The notes under the pieces are model-generated. The model made no database searches and was not told where the DNA came from. It worked only from the letters and a program-made list of their open reading frames with translations. A stretch of 64,000 nucleotides of DNA from Alteribacillus sp041949975 (GTDB lineage: Bacteria > Bacillota > Bacilli > Bacillales > Marinococcaceae): positions 12,680-76,679 of the forward strand of contig NZ_JBHFQG010000019.1 of the NCBI RefSeq assembly GCF_041949975.1, given 5' to 3'. How positions within the stretch are numbered: the stretch's first letter is position 1; every line of letters begins with the position of its first letter. A program made the position numbers and the translations under genes. Positions 52,580 through 60,992 of this stretch are shown here, in pieces.

Positions 52580-53452
52580 TTGAAAATAGAAGACTATGGG
52601 TTATCATTTGGCAATCTGTCTGATTTGCCTAAATCTAAGGTAGAGAAAGTGGTTATTCATCATTTTGGTGCTGGAAGTAATTATGGTATTAAAAATGCTC
52701 ACCGTGATCACAGCAGCTCCAGAAGAAATAATGCCGGTATCAGTCAGGGTCTCGGATATAATGGTGCTGTAGACACTGATGGAACTAAAGTCAAAGGTCG
52801 TATGTGGAAGCAGGGTGCTCATTGTAGGGGGCACAACCAAAATTCATTTGGCCTTGTTACGCCAGGAAACTTTGATAATATCAAGCCAACCGAAAAAGTA
52901 TTAGAAAGCATGGCAGAATTTACAGCATGGGTGTTGAAAGAATGTAATTTACCTTTAAACAGCAAGACTGTAGTTGGCCATAGGGATGTAGGAACAACAA
53001 GCTGTCCAGGTGAAAATTTTGATATGTCTAGTTTTAGAAATCGAGTTAAAAAATACATGGAAGGTGTTTCTTCTTCTACAAGTAATGGCTTACTGAGAAG
53101 AGGAGACTCTGGCTCAAAAGTAAAGCAGCTGCAGGAAGATTTGCTTGAAGTAGGAGGGGAACTTCCAGATTTCGGTGCGGATGGGGATTTTGGTAAAGAA
53201 ACGGAAGATGCAGTAAAGGCGTTCCAGGCACGATATAACTTAACGGTCGATGGAATTGCTGGTCCTAAGACATTAAGTAAACTAGAGGAGGTATTAAATG
53301 ATATGGCTGAACAAAAACCGAATGAGAGCCACAAAGAAGCATGGCAAAAGGCAACAGAGAAGGATATATTCAACGGAAGAGACCCACGAAAACCGATTAC
53401 TCGTGAACAAGTAGCGACTGTATTAAACCGTCTAGGGTTACTAGACAAATAA
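52580..53452 (+). CDS. Endolysin: N-acetylmuramoyl-L-alanine amidase
   Basis: 290 residues from TTG. Residues ~17-155 form an Amidase_2 domain with zinc ligands in VIHHFGAG and VVGHRDVGTTSCPG. Residues ~170-235 are a PG_binding_1 domain (LRRGDSGSKVKQLQEDL...FGADGDFGKETEDAVKAFQ). A short C-terminal helix pair (FNGRDPRKPITREQVATVLNRLG) is SLH-like. Starts 2 nt after the holin stop; classic holin-lysin pair. Confidence 0.93.
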   Translation: MKIEDYGLSFGNLSDLPKSKVEKVVIHHFGAGSNYGIKNAHRDHSSSRRNNAGISQGLGYNGAVDTDGTKVKGRMWKQGAHCRGHNQNSFGLVTPGNFDNIKPTEKVLESMAEFTAWVLKECNLPLNSKTVVGHRDVGTTSCPGENFDMSSFRNRVKKYMEGVSSSTSNGLLRRGDSGSKVKQLQEDLLEVGGELPDFGADGDFGKETEDAVKAFQARYNLTVDGIAGPKTLSKLEEVLNDMAEQKPNESHKEAWQKATEKDIFNGRDPRKPITREQVATVLNRLGLLDK

Positions 53453-53481
53453 AAAGAGGGGCGTTATGCCCCCTCTTAAAA
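53453..53481. terminator. Terminator after the lysis cassette
   Basis: AGAGGGG / CCCCTCT stem, CGTTATG-type loop. Lies between the amidase and the convergent collagen-like gene; A- and T-rich flanks suit both directions. Confidence 0.8.
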
Positions 53482-53543
53482 TTGAAAATAATTCCCTTGT
53501 ATAGTGAATTATTTTATGCTTCCCCGCAGTTGCTCCCAAAATA

Positions 53544-54962
53544 CTACCTTTGATCGTCTATTGTAGCATCACTATTATTTTCCGATAACTCGGATAGTGG
53601 ATCGTAGGGAGGACCAAATTGAGTTCCCACTAATAAAGCAATGTCTACGAAATTTTCAGGAATACCCCATGAATTTCCTGAGAAAACAAAAATAGCTCTA
53701 TCTAGCACCCAGCCACGTGTATTATATACAACATTATTAATGATATCCCCGGTTGTGTTGGGATTTAAATAAGCAGGCTGCCGAAGCGAATAGAAGGTAT
53801 TCCCCTCTATTAATAGATTTGACATATTGTTTGCTAGTGTGACAATTCCACGATTTACTACCCATCCACTTGATGGTGGTGCTTGTTCCGGACCAAAAAT
53901 AGTGTTATTTAATATCCTATGGTCACTACCACCAATTCGAATAAATTCCCTAGGGTATGGTATATCACTTGTCATAGTTAACCCTTCAAGAGTTATTCCG
54001 GTTCCTGTCACTGAGAAAGGAATAACACTCGCCTGTAACTCGATCATATTGCCTGGATAACCCAGTAGAGTGATTCCTTGTTTGTTTACAGTAATCGTGG
54101 ACACAATTGGATAGGTCCCTTCTAATATATGAACTGTCCCAGTTGGAGCTACTGCAGTGACTCCTTCCTGAATGGTTCCAAATGGGTGTTCCTGACTTCC
54201 ATCTCCATCAACTTCCCCTGCCCTTACATAAATGTTAAAAGGATCAACGGTAATCTGTGCTACTGCATTTAAAGCTCGATTTGTTACTTGTAAGGTAGTG
54301 ATATTCGTTGCAGTAACTCTTGTAATGATGATTCTATAGGTGTGTGTGCCTGGTGGTGGTGTGTCAACCCATGTGATGTTGGGCATGAAACTTTCTGATG
54401 TTGTTGTATTGGAGGAAAATGTTCTGGTCTGAATCGTTGGTGCAGTTGTTAAAGTAGTAGGACTGGTACCTAACCTTACTAGTTGGTAACTTACATTTAA
54501 CGAATAATTCATAACATTTCCTGTGGAGAAAAACATTCTAAATGTTGAATCCAATTTTATTTGTTGACCTTCCGAGGTTGTTAAAGTGGGAAGGTCCATC
54601 ACGATTGAAGATGTGGTAAGCATATTGACTGTATCGTTAGCTTGTGTGGTAAAGAAAGTTGAGCCAGTTCCTGGTTCTCCTGGAGGTCCTTCTGGTCCCT
54701 GGGGTCCTTCTGGTCCCTGGATTCCTTCTGGTCCCTGGGGTCCTTCTGGTCCCTGGATTCCTTCTGGCCCCTGGGGTCCTTCTGGCCCTGGTGGACATTC
54801 ACATTTTTGAGGAAAAAAACTACATTGATCAGGTGGTGAAAATCTCTTAACATCATTGCTTTTCATCGTTTGTTTAGGTTGGTATTGAGGGGCTAGTTTA
54901 GGTTTTCTTAGGGCAGGAGGGTTGATTTTTTTTCGAAATTTATTATTATCTTTTTTATTCAT
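53544..54962 (-). CDS. Collagen-like protein with C-terminal beta-helix (copy 2)
   Basis: 472 residues from the ATG behind GAGGAG. N-terminal basic leader (~1-40, no signal peptide), a Cys pair (CECPPG), then ~14 Gly-X-Y triplets in an 18-bp-repeated [12 protein letters not shown] pattern. The rest parallels copy 1 domain by domain: [61 protein letters not shown], then beta-helix. The two are clear paralogues. Position after the lysis genes and opposite strand mark it as lysogenic cargo. Confidence 0.82.
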   Translation of the reverse strand: MNKKDNNKFRKKINPPALRKPKLAPQYQPKQTMKSNDVKRFSPPDQCSFFPQKCECPPGPEGPQGPEGIQGPEGPQGPEGIQGPEGPQGPEGPPGEPGTGSTFFTTQANDTVNMLTTSSIVMDLPTLTTSEGQQIKLDSTFRMFFSTGNVMNYSLNVSYQLVRLGTSPTTLTTAPTIQTRTFSSNTTTSESFMPNITWVDTPPPGTHTYRIIITRVTATNITTLQVTNRALNAVAQITVDPFNIYVRAGEVDGDGSQEHPFGTIQEGVTAVAPTGTVHILEGTYPIVSTITVNKQGITLLGYPGNMIELQASVIPFSVTGTGITLEGLTMTSDIPYPREFIRIGGSDHRILNNTIFGPEQAPPSSGWVVNRGIVTLANNMSNLLIEGNTFYSLRQPAYLNPNTTGDIINNVVYNTRGWVLDRAIFVFSGNSWGIPENFVDIALLVGTQFGPPYDPLSELSENNSDATIDDQR

Positions 54963-55017
54963 GATCAATCTCCTCTTTTACACTTTAATACTAATTTATT
55001 TTTTGTTTTCTAATAAG

Positions 55018-55036
55018 TCACTAAAACTTTTAGTGA
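55018..55036. repeat. Perfect 19-bp palindrome upstream of collagen-like copy 2
   Basis: TCACTAAAACTTTTAGTGA, 56 bp upstream of the start. Could be an operator or a hairpin in the leader. Not found upstream of copy 1. Confidence 0.5.
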
Positions 55037-55237
55037 TTATAAAAAATAATAGAATTGCCTATTAAGTATTTTGTTGGCCTAAAATCTTAGAGTTTAGAAA
55101 AGGAGAAAAACGGGGGAACTTTTTTATCGTTTACTTATTGTAAGAACCTGGTGCTTCCTATTGGAGGCCGCTAGTTAAGCACGTATTTGGTTTTATAAGG
55201 GTTTAGGGGGGAATTAAAAGTATGGAGGTGTTAACAG

Positions 55238-55437
55238 ATGAAAGAAGAAATAATCGTCAATCAAACTTTCCATTCGATAAAGGCCAATAATACTGAAGAT
55301 TACAAAATGAATTGTTTAAAATCTTGGATGTGTATAGAGATAATGGAAATAATTGTGCGTTAATAAGGCAGGTACAACCGGTTAATGGTAATGAATTTAT
55401 TGTTATGGTTGAAATGAATGAGGAGCAGAATAGTTAA
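55238..55437 (+). pseudogene. Small frameshifted gene
   Basis: ATG behind TATGGAGGTG begins KEEIIVNQTFHSIKANNTEDYKMN and stops early. A neighbouring frame continues with KLFKILDVYRDNGNNCALIRQV to a TAA at 55435. Joining them at ~55310 gives one ~65-residue acidic protein. Unrecognised. Confidence 0.4.
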
Positions 55438-55759
55438 TCTGATAGCCTTCCGCCAAGCCCTAGTTGAATATAATAAAAATCTTACCGCTACAAACTGCTG
55501 CTGTGAGAAGTTGATTTCAATACATAGCTGGTTATTTTATTACATTAATGGGCCATTTTCCGAAATAAGGCTCTGCGCTTCTTGCATGAATAGGATTTGG
55601 CATTATATAAAATAACTATCTCCTTTACTGATTAAGAAAATCAATAAAATTTTCAGTTTATAGTTCTTAAGTGAACGTATGAATAGCGAAACGATGAAGA
55701 AACTGCGAAAATAGAAGCAGGCACTAGAAAGCAATTTATCCATTCAGAAAGGGTGAAAA
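55438..55759. other. Non-coding stretch before the NAT gene
   Basis: About 320 bases, AT-rich. A 65-codon frame (55418-55615) has no ribosome-binding site and unnatural composition and is not accepted. No clear promoter or terminator. Confidence 0.4.
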
Positions 55760-56527
55760 ATGATGGGTCACTTTATTGAGGATTTCTTCAAACGAATTCA
55801 ATATCAAGGTAGTCAAGATGTCCAATTTGATGATTTACCGAAGTTAATGTTCCAATTCGCAAAGAATGTACCTTTTGAAAATATAGATATTATACAAAGG
55901 AAAGACATTGAGATTAATGCTGATAATGTAAAAAGAAAAATCATCGATCAGTCTCGTGGTGGGCTGTGTTATGAGCTGAATCCGATGTTTTATTACTTCT
56001 TACAAGAACGTGGTTTTGATGTTCAGATGGTTCCTGCAACTGTATCAGGAAACCACCCGGAAATCATTGAAACGCATGTAACCATTGTGCTAAAGAAAAA
56101 TGATCAACAGTATTTGATAGATGTTGGTTTTGGTGCTAATCACGCATTACAACCTATCCCTTTCTCAGGAGAATTTGTGACCTCTTTGACGGGAGAATAC
56201 CGCGTCAAACATGATAAGACTGAAGCGGGTGAATATGTTCTTGAAAAGTATCGTTGTGAAAAATTAGAAGCAAGCTACTCCTTTTTTTTAAAGCAAATTA
56301 ATGAGTCGCATTTAAACCATATGAAGGAAGTAATAATGAAACACCCACATTCACCCTTTAACCAGTCTGCTTTATTAACAAAATTAACGGATGACGGCCA
56401 TACGACTCTTACAGATAAAACATTTACGATTGTGAAAGATGGCTCGAAAAATAAACAAAGCATCGATTCAATTAAGCTCAAACAACTAAGTATTAGCCAA
56501 TTTGGAATTGATGTGGGGGATATTTGA
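55760..56527 (+). CDS. Arylamine N-acetyltransferase
   Basis: 255 residues. The Cys-His-Asp triad is complete: Cys70 in RGGLCYELN, His106 in ETHVTIVL, Asp121 in LIDVGFG. Family members transfer acetyl (or larger acyl) groups from CoA to arylamines, hydrazines or polyketide intermediates. Cytoplasmic. Carried in the right-end cargo of the prophage, where it is not a phage gene in any usual sense. Confidence 0.9.
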   Translation: MMGHFIEDFFKRIQYQGSQDVQFDDLPKLMFQFAKNVPFENIDIIQRKDIEINADNVKRKIIDQSRGGLCYELNPMFYYFLQERGFDVQMVPATVSGNHPEIIETHVTIVLKKNDQQYLIDVGFGANHALQPIPFSGEFVTSLTGEYRVKHDKTEAGEYVLEKYRCEKLEASYSFFLKQINESHLNHMKEVIMKHPHSPFNQSALLTKLTDDGHTTLTDKTFTIVKDGSKNKQSIDSIKLKQLSISQFGIDVGDI

Positions 56528-56767
56528 TGGTCTATATGAGCCGTAAGCCGATACTACGTGATGAAAACTGATTTAGAAGTGATACGGTTGTGGCGAAGAT
56601 GTACTTGGGGATGACTAAATATAGTAGATACATGGAGATTAAATTCAACTAAAGGGTACTAAAACAAATTTACTCTTCTAGATATCTCGAATTCGTGTCT
56701 TAAAGAAAAATGGAGCTTTTGTTTATATATTAAATGCTGCTTACGGTAGGAAAGGAAGGTGTTTGAA

Positions 56768-57562
56768 GTGGAAGACAGCTTTTATTTAATTAACGCATTT
56801 ACTAAAGATCCGTTTAGGGGAAACCCTGCAGCAATTGTTTTATTGAATGAAGAAAAGTCAGATGAATGGCTGAAATCCTACGCTCAAGAGATTAATCAAC
56901 CAATAACAACCTTCGTAAAAAAAGATCAAGAAGGTTACAACCTAAGATGGTTTACACCCGTAAGTGAAATTGCTTTATGCGGACACGGAACCTTAGGAGC
57001 AGCAACCATATTATTTGAAGAATGTGTAAATAGTACTATTATCCAATTCAATACGGAAGCAGGTACACTTTACGCAGAGCAAACAGAAAACAAAATTAAA
57101 TTAACTTTTAAGATGAAAAGTGCAGAACCAATAGAGCCTGATGATCATTTTAAATATCTAACAAATTATTCCATTAAACAACTAGCCTGGGCAGAAGATC
57201 GTTACATTATTGAATTGGGATCAGAGACCGAGGTTAATACCGCTATTCCTGACTTGGAAAGAATTAAAGAATTAGATGGCACAGGTTTGGTAATAACAAG
57301 TCGAAGCTCCGAGCCATTTGATTTTGTCTCAAGGTATTTTGCTCCTAAGATTGGCATAAGTGAAGACTATGTCACTGGATCTGCACATTGTGCGTTAGCT
57401 TCCTACTGGAAAGATATTTTACAAAAAGAAAGGTTCTTAGCATTTCAGGACTCCTCCCGTGGTGGAGAAATTGAAATGAACATTAAAGGAGACAATGTAG
57501 AATTAATTGGTGATTGTGTAACTTTAATTAAAGGAAATTTTCATAAAAGAGTTATTACATAA
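56768..57562 (+). CDS. PhzF-family isomerase-like protein
   Basis: 264 residues from GTG spaced 6 nt after GGAAGGTG; an in-frame GTG 9 nt earlier overlaps that site. PhzF/YddE features: FYLINAFTKDPFRGNPAAIVLL, LRWFTPVSEIALCGHGTLGAA, and GSAHCALASYW. The segment NQPITTFV aligns with the N-S-E-T-x-F motif but has Ile in place of the catalytic Glu. So either catalysis differs or it is inactive. Substrate unknown. Confidence 0.85.
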   Translation: MEDSFYLINAFTKDPFRGNPAAIVLLNEEKSDEWLKSYAQEINQPITTFVKKDQEGYNLRWFTPVSEIALCGHGTLGAATILFEECVNSTIIQFNTEAGTLYAEQTENKIKLTFKMKSAEPIEPDDHFKYLTNYSIKQLAWAEDRYIIELGSETEVNTAIPDLERIKELDGTGLVITSRSSEPFDFVSRYFAPKIGISEDYVTGSAHCALASYWKDILQKERFLAFQDSSRGGEIEMNIKGDNVELIGDCVTLIKGNFHKRVIT

Positions 57563-57708
57563 TCGGGGGCTTTTCTGTAATCAAACTATTGTAAATCAGA
57601 CTAAAAAACGATCTTCCACTAACGGAGCGCTTTAATGGAATAAGCATAAAGCAAGTAAACCAATAAAATCGTTATATTTTGCATTTGAAAACTGACCTGA
57701 AGACAATT

Positions 57709-57741
57709 AAAAAGCTGCTGAGTAATTCGCTCAACAGCTCA
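57709..57741 (-). terminator. Terminator of the toxin-like/membrane pair
   Basis: Minus-strand stem AGCTGTTGAG / CTCAGCAGCT, 7-nt loop, then TTTTTAATT. Confidence 0.8.
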
Positions 57742-57760
57742 TTGTTAAAAATATCTTTAA

Positions 57761-57979
57761 TTAGTTTTTTACAGGATCATTGTTCTTTTTCAGGTTATTA
57801 ATTTTTCTGTCTGTAGCAAAGAAGGCAACTAAACCAATGCATATAGAAGAGATTGCGATGATAGGTGTTTTGTGTGCATTTGGATCGGTGAATTGCAATA
57901 TACCAAAGGTAATCGCTCCTATACCATGTGCCACTAACCAAACGATAAGAAAATATTTAAGGTAGAGCCATTTGTTCAT
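57761..57979 (-). CDS. Small two-helix membrane protein, possible immunity partner
   Basis: 72 residues from the second ATG, spaced 7 nt from AGAGGTG. Two membrane helices (YLKYFLIVWLVAHGIGAITFGIL; IIAISSICIGLVAFFAT) and a basic tail (DRKINNLKKNNDPVKN). Begins 15 nt after the secreted Gly/Ala-rich protein's stop and shares its terminator, so the two form an operon. Size and topology fit bacteriocin immunity proteins; this is inference. Confidence 0.6.
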   Translation of the reverse strand: MNKWLYLKYFLIVWLVAHGIGAITFGILQFTDPNAHKTPIIAISSICIGLVAFFATDRKINNLKKNNDPVKN

Positions 57980-57994
57980 GTTCATTCACCTCTC

Positions 57995-58588
57995 TTATTG
58001 AGAATGTATCCAGTACAGCCCTCCTGAGTTAGTGAATCTCATTCGAATACCAGTATCTCCAGCGTTTGCCGAAGTGACAGCCCCGGCTCCAATGGCAGCG
58101 ATGCCTGCAAGAACTCCAGACGGGAGGGAATGTGCCCCAGGGATAATTGCTGCTATCGTTGCAGCACCTGATCCAGCTGACAATGCCCCGGCTAATTGAT
58201 CTGACTTACAAGAATCTAAATATATGACGACATCATACCAATTGTCGTTGATTCCATTTACTCCACCACAACTAGAAAGGGCAGATACGTTGTTATTGTC
58301 TATATTATTTTGCAATTCATCATTCGTGTTTTTAATATCTTGACTTGTTCTTTCTACAAGAGATTCATCTACTCCATCTTTTAAGGCTTCTTCTTCATCA
58401 AATTCTATGTAATCTCCTTCGGCATTTATGTATGGTCTAATTTCCTCAGCTTCTTCTTCAATCTTTTTTAATTCATCTTCATTTAAATCTGGTGCCTCTG
58501 GTTCTGTTGTTTCAGCGTTCAAGTTCTGTGGAACAACCATCATAATAACAGCGATCAAAGTACAAATCCAACCTACCACATTTTTCAT
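57995..58588 (-). CDS. Secreted Gly/Ala-rich protein, candidate bacteriocin-like toxin
   Basis: 197 residues from the ATG behind GGGGTTGGGG. A signal peptide (MKNVVGWICTLIAVIMMVVPQNLNA) is followed by an acidic pro-like region (~26-110). The C-terminal domain has CGGVNGINDNWYDVVIYLDSC, then a hydrophobic glycine/alanine hairpin (LAGALSAGSGAATIAAII, GVLAGIAAIGAGAV) and ends GGLYWIHSQ. Two Cys could form a disulfide. This architecture is typical of pore-forming peptide toxins released from precursors. No named family assigned. Confidence 0.6.
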   Translation of the reverse strand: MKNVVGWICTLIAVIMMVVPQNLNAETTEPEAPDLNEDELKKIEEEAEEIRPYINAEGDYIEFDEEEALKDGVDESLVERTSQDIKNTNDELQNNIDNNNVSALSSCGGVNGINDNWYDVVIYLDSCKSDQLAGALSAGSGAATIAAIIPGAHSLPSGVLAGIAAIGAGAVTSANAGDTGIRMRFTNSGGLYWIHSQ

Positions 58589-58802
58589 AAATCCCCAACC
58601 CCTTTTCATACATATTGGTTTTCTTCAAGTTAATGTGTAGAGAAAACAATTTGACAGTTAAAATTTTACATTAGGTGAATGCAGTATTTAACCCTTTTAT
58701 TTAATTAAGAAATAAGTTAGGATATAGGGATTTCCATAAAAAGGATTTCAAAATCAGGAGCTTTGTTATGGGGGAATTAAAGGGAAACTTTTTTGGGTAG
58801 AG

Positions 58803-59138
58803 ATGAGGCAGAAATTCATCATTTCTGTCGCATTTTTTTACACTTATATGTGTTCGCCCCCTTTTATTGAAATGATGATTGTATTATTAATTATCACAGT
58901 ACTGTTGTTAATTGCTGTTCCTAATATGGTCACTAATAATAATGTTGCTCAGTCTAAAGGCTGTGACGCAACGATTCAATTATTAGAGGCTCAAATAGGA
59001 GCTTATGAAGTGGAGTTTAATGAACCACCTGAATCGTTGGAAGCCCTGAAAGAAGAAAATTATGTAGATCGAATTGTATGTCCTGATGACTCAGAATTAA
59101 TTATGATAGATGGAAGTGTACAGAAAGCAGAGGAATGA
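58803..59138 (+). pseudogene. comGC: comGC 3' fragment with phage-derived 5' end
   Basis: From 58869 on this is ComGC: MMIVLLIITVLLLIAVPNMVTNNN, then AQSKGCDATIQLLEAQIGAYE and YVDRIVCPDDSE with the pseudopilin Cys pair. The 22 codons before it come from phage DNA and give ...CSPPFIE instead of KGFTMIE. The Gly of the prepilin peptidase site is replaced by Pro. A start at 58803 has no good ribosome-binding site. Non-functional while integrated; precise excision restores a 103-residue protein. Confidence 0.92.
58846..58893. other. attR: prophage right / host comGC junction
   Basis: Phage arm ATATGTGTTCGCCCCCTTTT (58846-58865) ends at the GA core 58869-58870, followed by host comGC. The arm is exactly as long (23 nt) as its partner at attL. 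Confidence 0.85.
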
Positions 59139-59584
59139 TTAATAACTTATTAAATAGTAAAGGGCACACATTAGTAGAGATGCTGATTGTTCTGCTTATC
59201 ATTACAGCAGCAATCGGCATTCCTCTGCTATCATTCCAGTCTCTCAATGAAAAAATCTCTACAAATCATTTTTTAGATCTCCTTGCTGAAGACATCAAAT
59301 ACGCTCAGCAATTTGCTTACGCTAATGAAAAGTTCGTGTATTTTAATACCCAAAAAAATTATTATTACGTGAGACAATCAGAGATGACAGCAGCTCCATT
59401 GAAAAAAAGAAAGATTCCTGATGGGATAAAAATGGAAACTGGTACGCTGGCGTTGCATGAGGTGGCTTACAATGTTAACGGGAATATTAGAAAACCGGGA
59501 ACTATATTAATAAACACCCCAAAAGGAAAATATAGACTTGTGTTCTTGCTGGGTAAAGGACGGTTTTATCTTGAAGAACGATGA
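59135..59584 (+). CDS. comGD: ComGD, competence minor pseudopilin
   Basis: 149 residues with prepilin site KGHTLVEMLIVLLIITAAIGIPLL and a GspH/ComGD-like C-terminal domain (EDIKYAQQFAYANEKFVYF). ATG overlaps the comGC stop by 4 nt. Part of the minor pilin set priming the competence pilus. Expression from the comG promoter is cut off by the prophage. Confidence 0.9.
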   Translation: MINNLLNSKGHTLVEMLIVLLIITAAIGIPLLSFQSLNEKISTNHFLDLLAEDIKYAQQFAYANEKFVYFNTQKNYYYVRQSEMTAAPLKKRKIPDGIKMETGTLALHEVAYNVNGNIRKPGTILINTPKGKYRLVFLLGKGRFYLEER

Positions 59585-59912
59585 AAAAGGCTTAACGTTA
59601 TTAGAGGCCGTAGGAGCCTTAAGTCTTCTCATATTTTCTGTTCTCTTTCTGCTTCCTGTCTATTCCTTAATATTAAGTGAGCAAGAGACCATTTTACAAG
59701 AAAGAAAGGCTCTTTATTTACTGGAAAAGAAAGCTCTTTCTTTACAAGAAAATAATTTTGAAAATTCTTGGTATAGAAAGGAGTACCAATTTCATTCTGA
59801 ACATAAAGAAGGGGGAAGGGAACTTTGCATTAACTGGAAAGGAGAGAACGAGAGGGCATATGAAAAATGTATTTTCGTATTGCACAAAAATGCAGGGGAT
59901 GACACTAATTGA
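59571..59912 (+). CDS. comGE: ComGE, competence minor pseudopilin
   Basis: 113 residues from TTG behind AAAGGA, overlapping comGD by 14 nt. Starts LKNDEKGLTLLEAVGALSLLIFSVLFLLP, a clear prepilin leader and helix. An upstream in-frame start would bury the leader and is not chosen. Confidence 0.8.
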   Translation: MKNDEKGLTLLEAVGALSLLIFSVLFLLPVYSLILSEQETILQERKALYLLEKKALSLQENNFENSWYRKEYQFHSEHKEGGRELCINWKGENERAYEKCIFVLHKNAGDDTN

Positions 59913-60309
59913 AGTATTAATTGCATTAATAATAACCATGATATGCTTCAGCGTTATGATTTTTTATATGCCGCTGTTTAAATCTCAGTTTCTAACGCCA
60001 GCTCAAGATATTCATATGTTTTTTCAACAAATAAAAGACGATGTGAATAATACATCTCATATGGAAGTAAATGAAAAAGAGCTGGTGCTTTATGACAATG
60101 AAAATAGATATCTATACAAGCAGTCACAGTCAAACATTATTCGAAGTAAAAATGGTACGGGATATGAGATAGTGCTGCAAAACGTTAAAAAAATGGAAGC
60201 AATCTATCAGGATTACGGAGCGGACTTAACCATTACAGATGATAGTGGCGTTGAATGGGAAGCAGCATTAGGATTTAGACCCTCTGTTGACAGGAGGGAC
60301 GTGGAGTGA
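59860..60309 (+). CDS. comGF: ComGF, competence minor pseudopilin
   Basis: 149 residues from the ATG within comGE. MKNVFSYCTKMQGMTLIEVLIALIITMICFSVMIF gives a prepilin leader. The body (LTPAQDIHMFFQQIKDDVNNTSHMEV...) matches the ComGF family. Overlaps comGE by 53 nt and comGG by 4 nt. Confidence 0.88.
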   Translation: MKNVFSYCTKMQGMTLIEVLIALIITMICFSVMIFYMPLFKSQFLTPAQDIHMFFQQIKDDVNNTSHMEVNEKELVLYDNENRYLYKQSQSNIIRSKNGTGYEIVLQNVKKMEAIYQDYGADLTITDDSGVEWEAALGFRPSVDRRDVE

Positions 60310-60659
60310 ATCAAAAAGGTGCTGTAATGCCTGTCATATTAATTATTTGCTTTATATTTTCGGCTCTGCTTTTTTTCCAATTGAATGTTTTTGTCAATGA
60401 AAAACAAAATATACGTCACGAACAGCAGGTACTAAACCTTGAATGGCTGCTAAGAAATGCGGAACAGAAATGGACAGAAGATGCAGATAAACTGAAAGAA
60501 GGGGAAGGTATTTACTATTTTTCTAATGGGAAAGTTCAATATCAAAAGATAAAAGAACGTGAAGGAGCTCTAAGAGTTGATCTTAAGGCGGAAGATGAAT
60601 TAGGAAATCAAAGAAGTCATTATTTTTACATAGAAGAGAACGAAGGAGATGAGGAATAA
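60306..60659 (+). CDS. comGG: ComGG, competence minor pseudopilin
   Basis: 117 residues from GTG overlapping the comGF stop. Short leader NQKGAVMPVILIICFIFSALLFFQ, then a polar domain. Like other ComGG it lacks the conserved Glu5. Last pilin gene of the operon. Confidence 0.82.
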   Translation: MNQKGAVMPVILIICFIFSALLFFQLNVFVNEKQNIRHEQQVLNLEWLLRNAEQKWTEDADKLKEGEGIYYFSNGKVQYQKIKEREGALRVDLKAEDELGNQRSHYFYIEENEGDEE

Positions 60660-60715
60660 AGATGATTTTTCAAGGCAAAAATAAAAATAATATTAATGAG
60701 TAAAGGTAGTGAAAG

Positions 60716-60889
60716 ATGAAACCAAATCCATTTGTAAAATATATTACGCAAGAACTGGTGGAAGCAATAGATAATCGTTTAAAGAAAACACCTAATGTTT
60801 CCAGGTCAAGACACATTAATAACTTTTGGACAAGGTGGTTTGGAATTCTCCCTTATTCAGTCAGTATGGTTTTTAAAAAAAAAGAATAA
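60716..60889 (+). CDS. yqzE: YqzE family protein
   Basis: 57 residues: MKPNPFVKYITQELVEAIDNRLKKTP ... NFWTRWFGILPYSVSMVFKKKE. This is the YqzE pattern, and yqzE follows comGG in B. subtilis. Function unknown; weak AAAGGTAGTGAAAG site. Confidence 0.83.
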   Translation: MKPNPFVKYITQELVEAIDNRLKKTPNVSRSRHINNFWTRWFGILPYSVSMVFKKKE

Positions 60890-60992
60890 GAGCAGGTACT
60901 AGGAAAAAGGTTTCATTTTTTTGGTAAATATATATTTATGATTATGCTTTCCTGTAATATAATGGACGTAGAACACCATAGGGAGTGTAATT

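Larger units (their letters stand above)
18305..58869. mobile_element. A118-like serine-integrase prophage in comGC (~40.6 kb)
   Basis: All modules of a temperate siphovirus are present in order: integrase, lysogeny switch, recombination, replication, packaging, head, tail, lysis, right-end cargo. Ends are defined by the split comGC and the two att arms. TerL is PBSX-like. The minor capsid proteins and Gp15 protein belong to families shared with Listeria phage A118, which also uses a serine integrase and a competence gene (comK). No structural gene is obviously broken, so the prophage may be inducible. Confidence 0.93.

Noticed and set aside
54670..54790. Short tandem repeats in DNA resembling an array
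   Set aside because: They are the 18-bp codons of Gly-X-Y triplets ([12 protein letters not shown]) of the collagen-like gene, not CRISPR; no spacers.
54599..54856. Lys/Arg/Asp/Gln-rich frame antisense or shifted to the collagen-like gene
   Set aside because: An artefact of the repetitive Gly-X-Y DNA read in other frames.
55418..55615. 65-codon ORF before the NAT gene
   Set aside because: No ribosome-binding site, overlaps the frameshifted small gene, and composition (NCCCEK..., SCMNRIW) is unlike a real protein.
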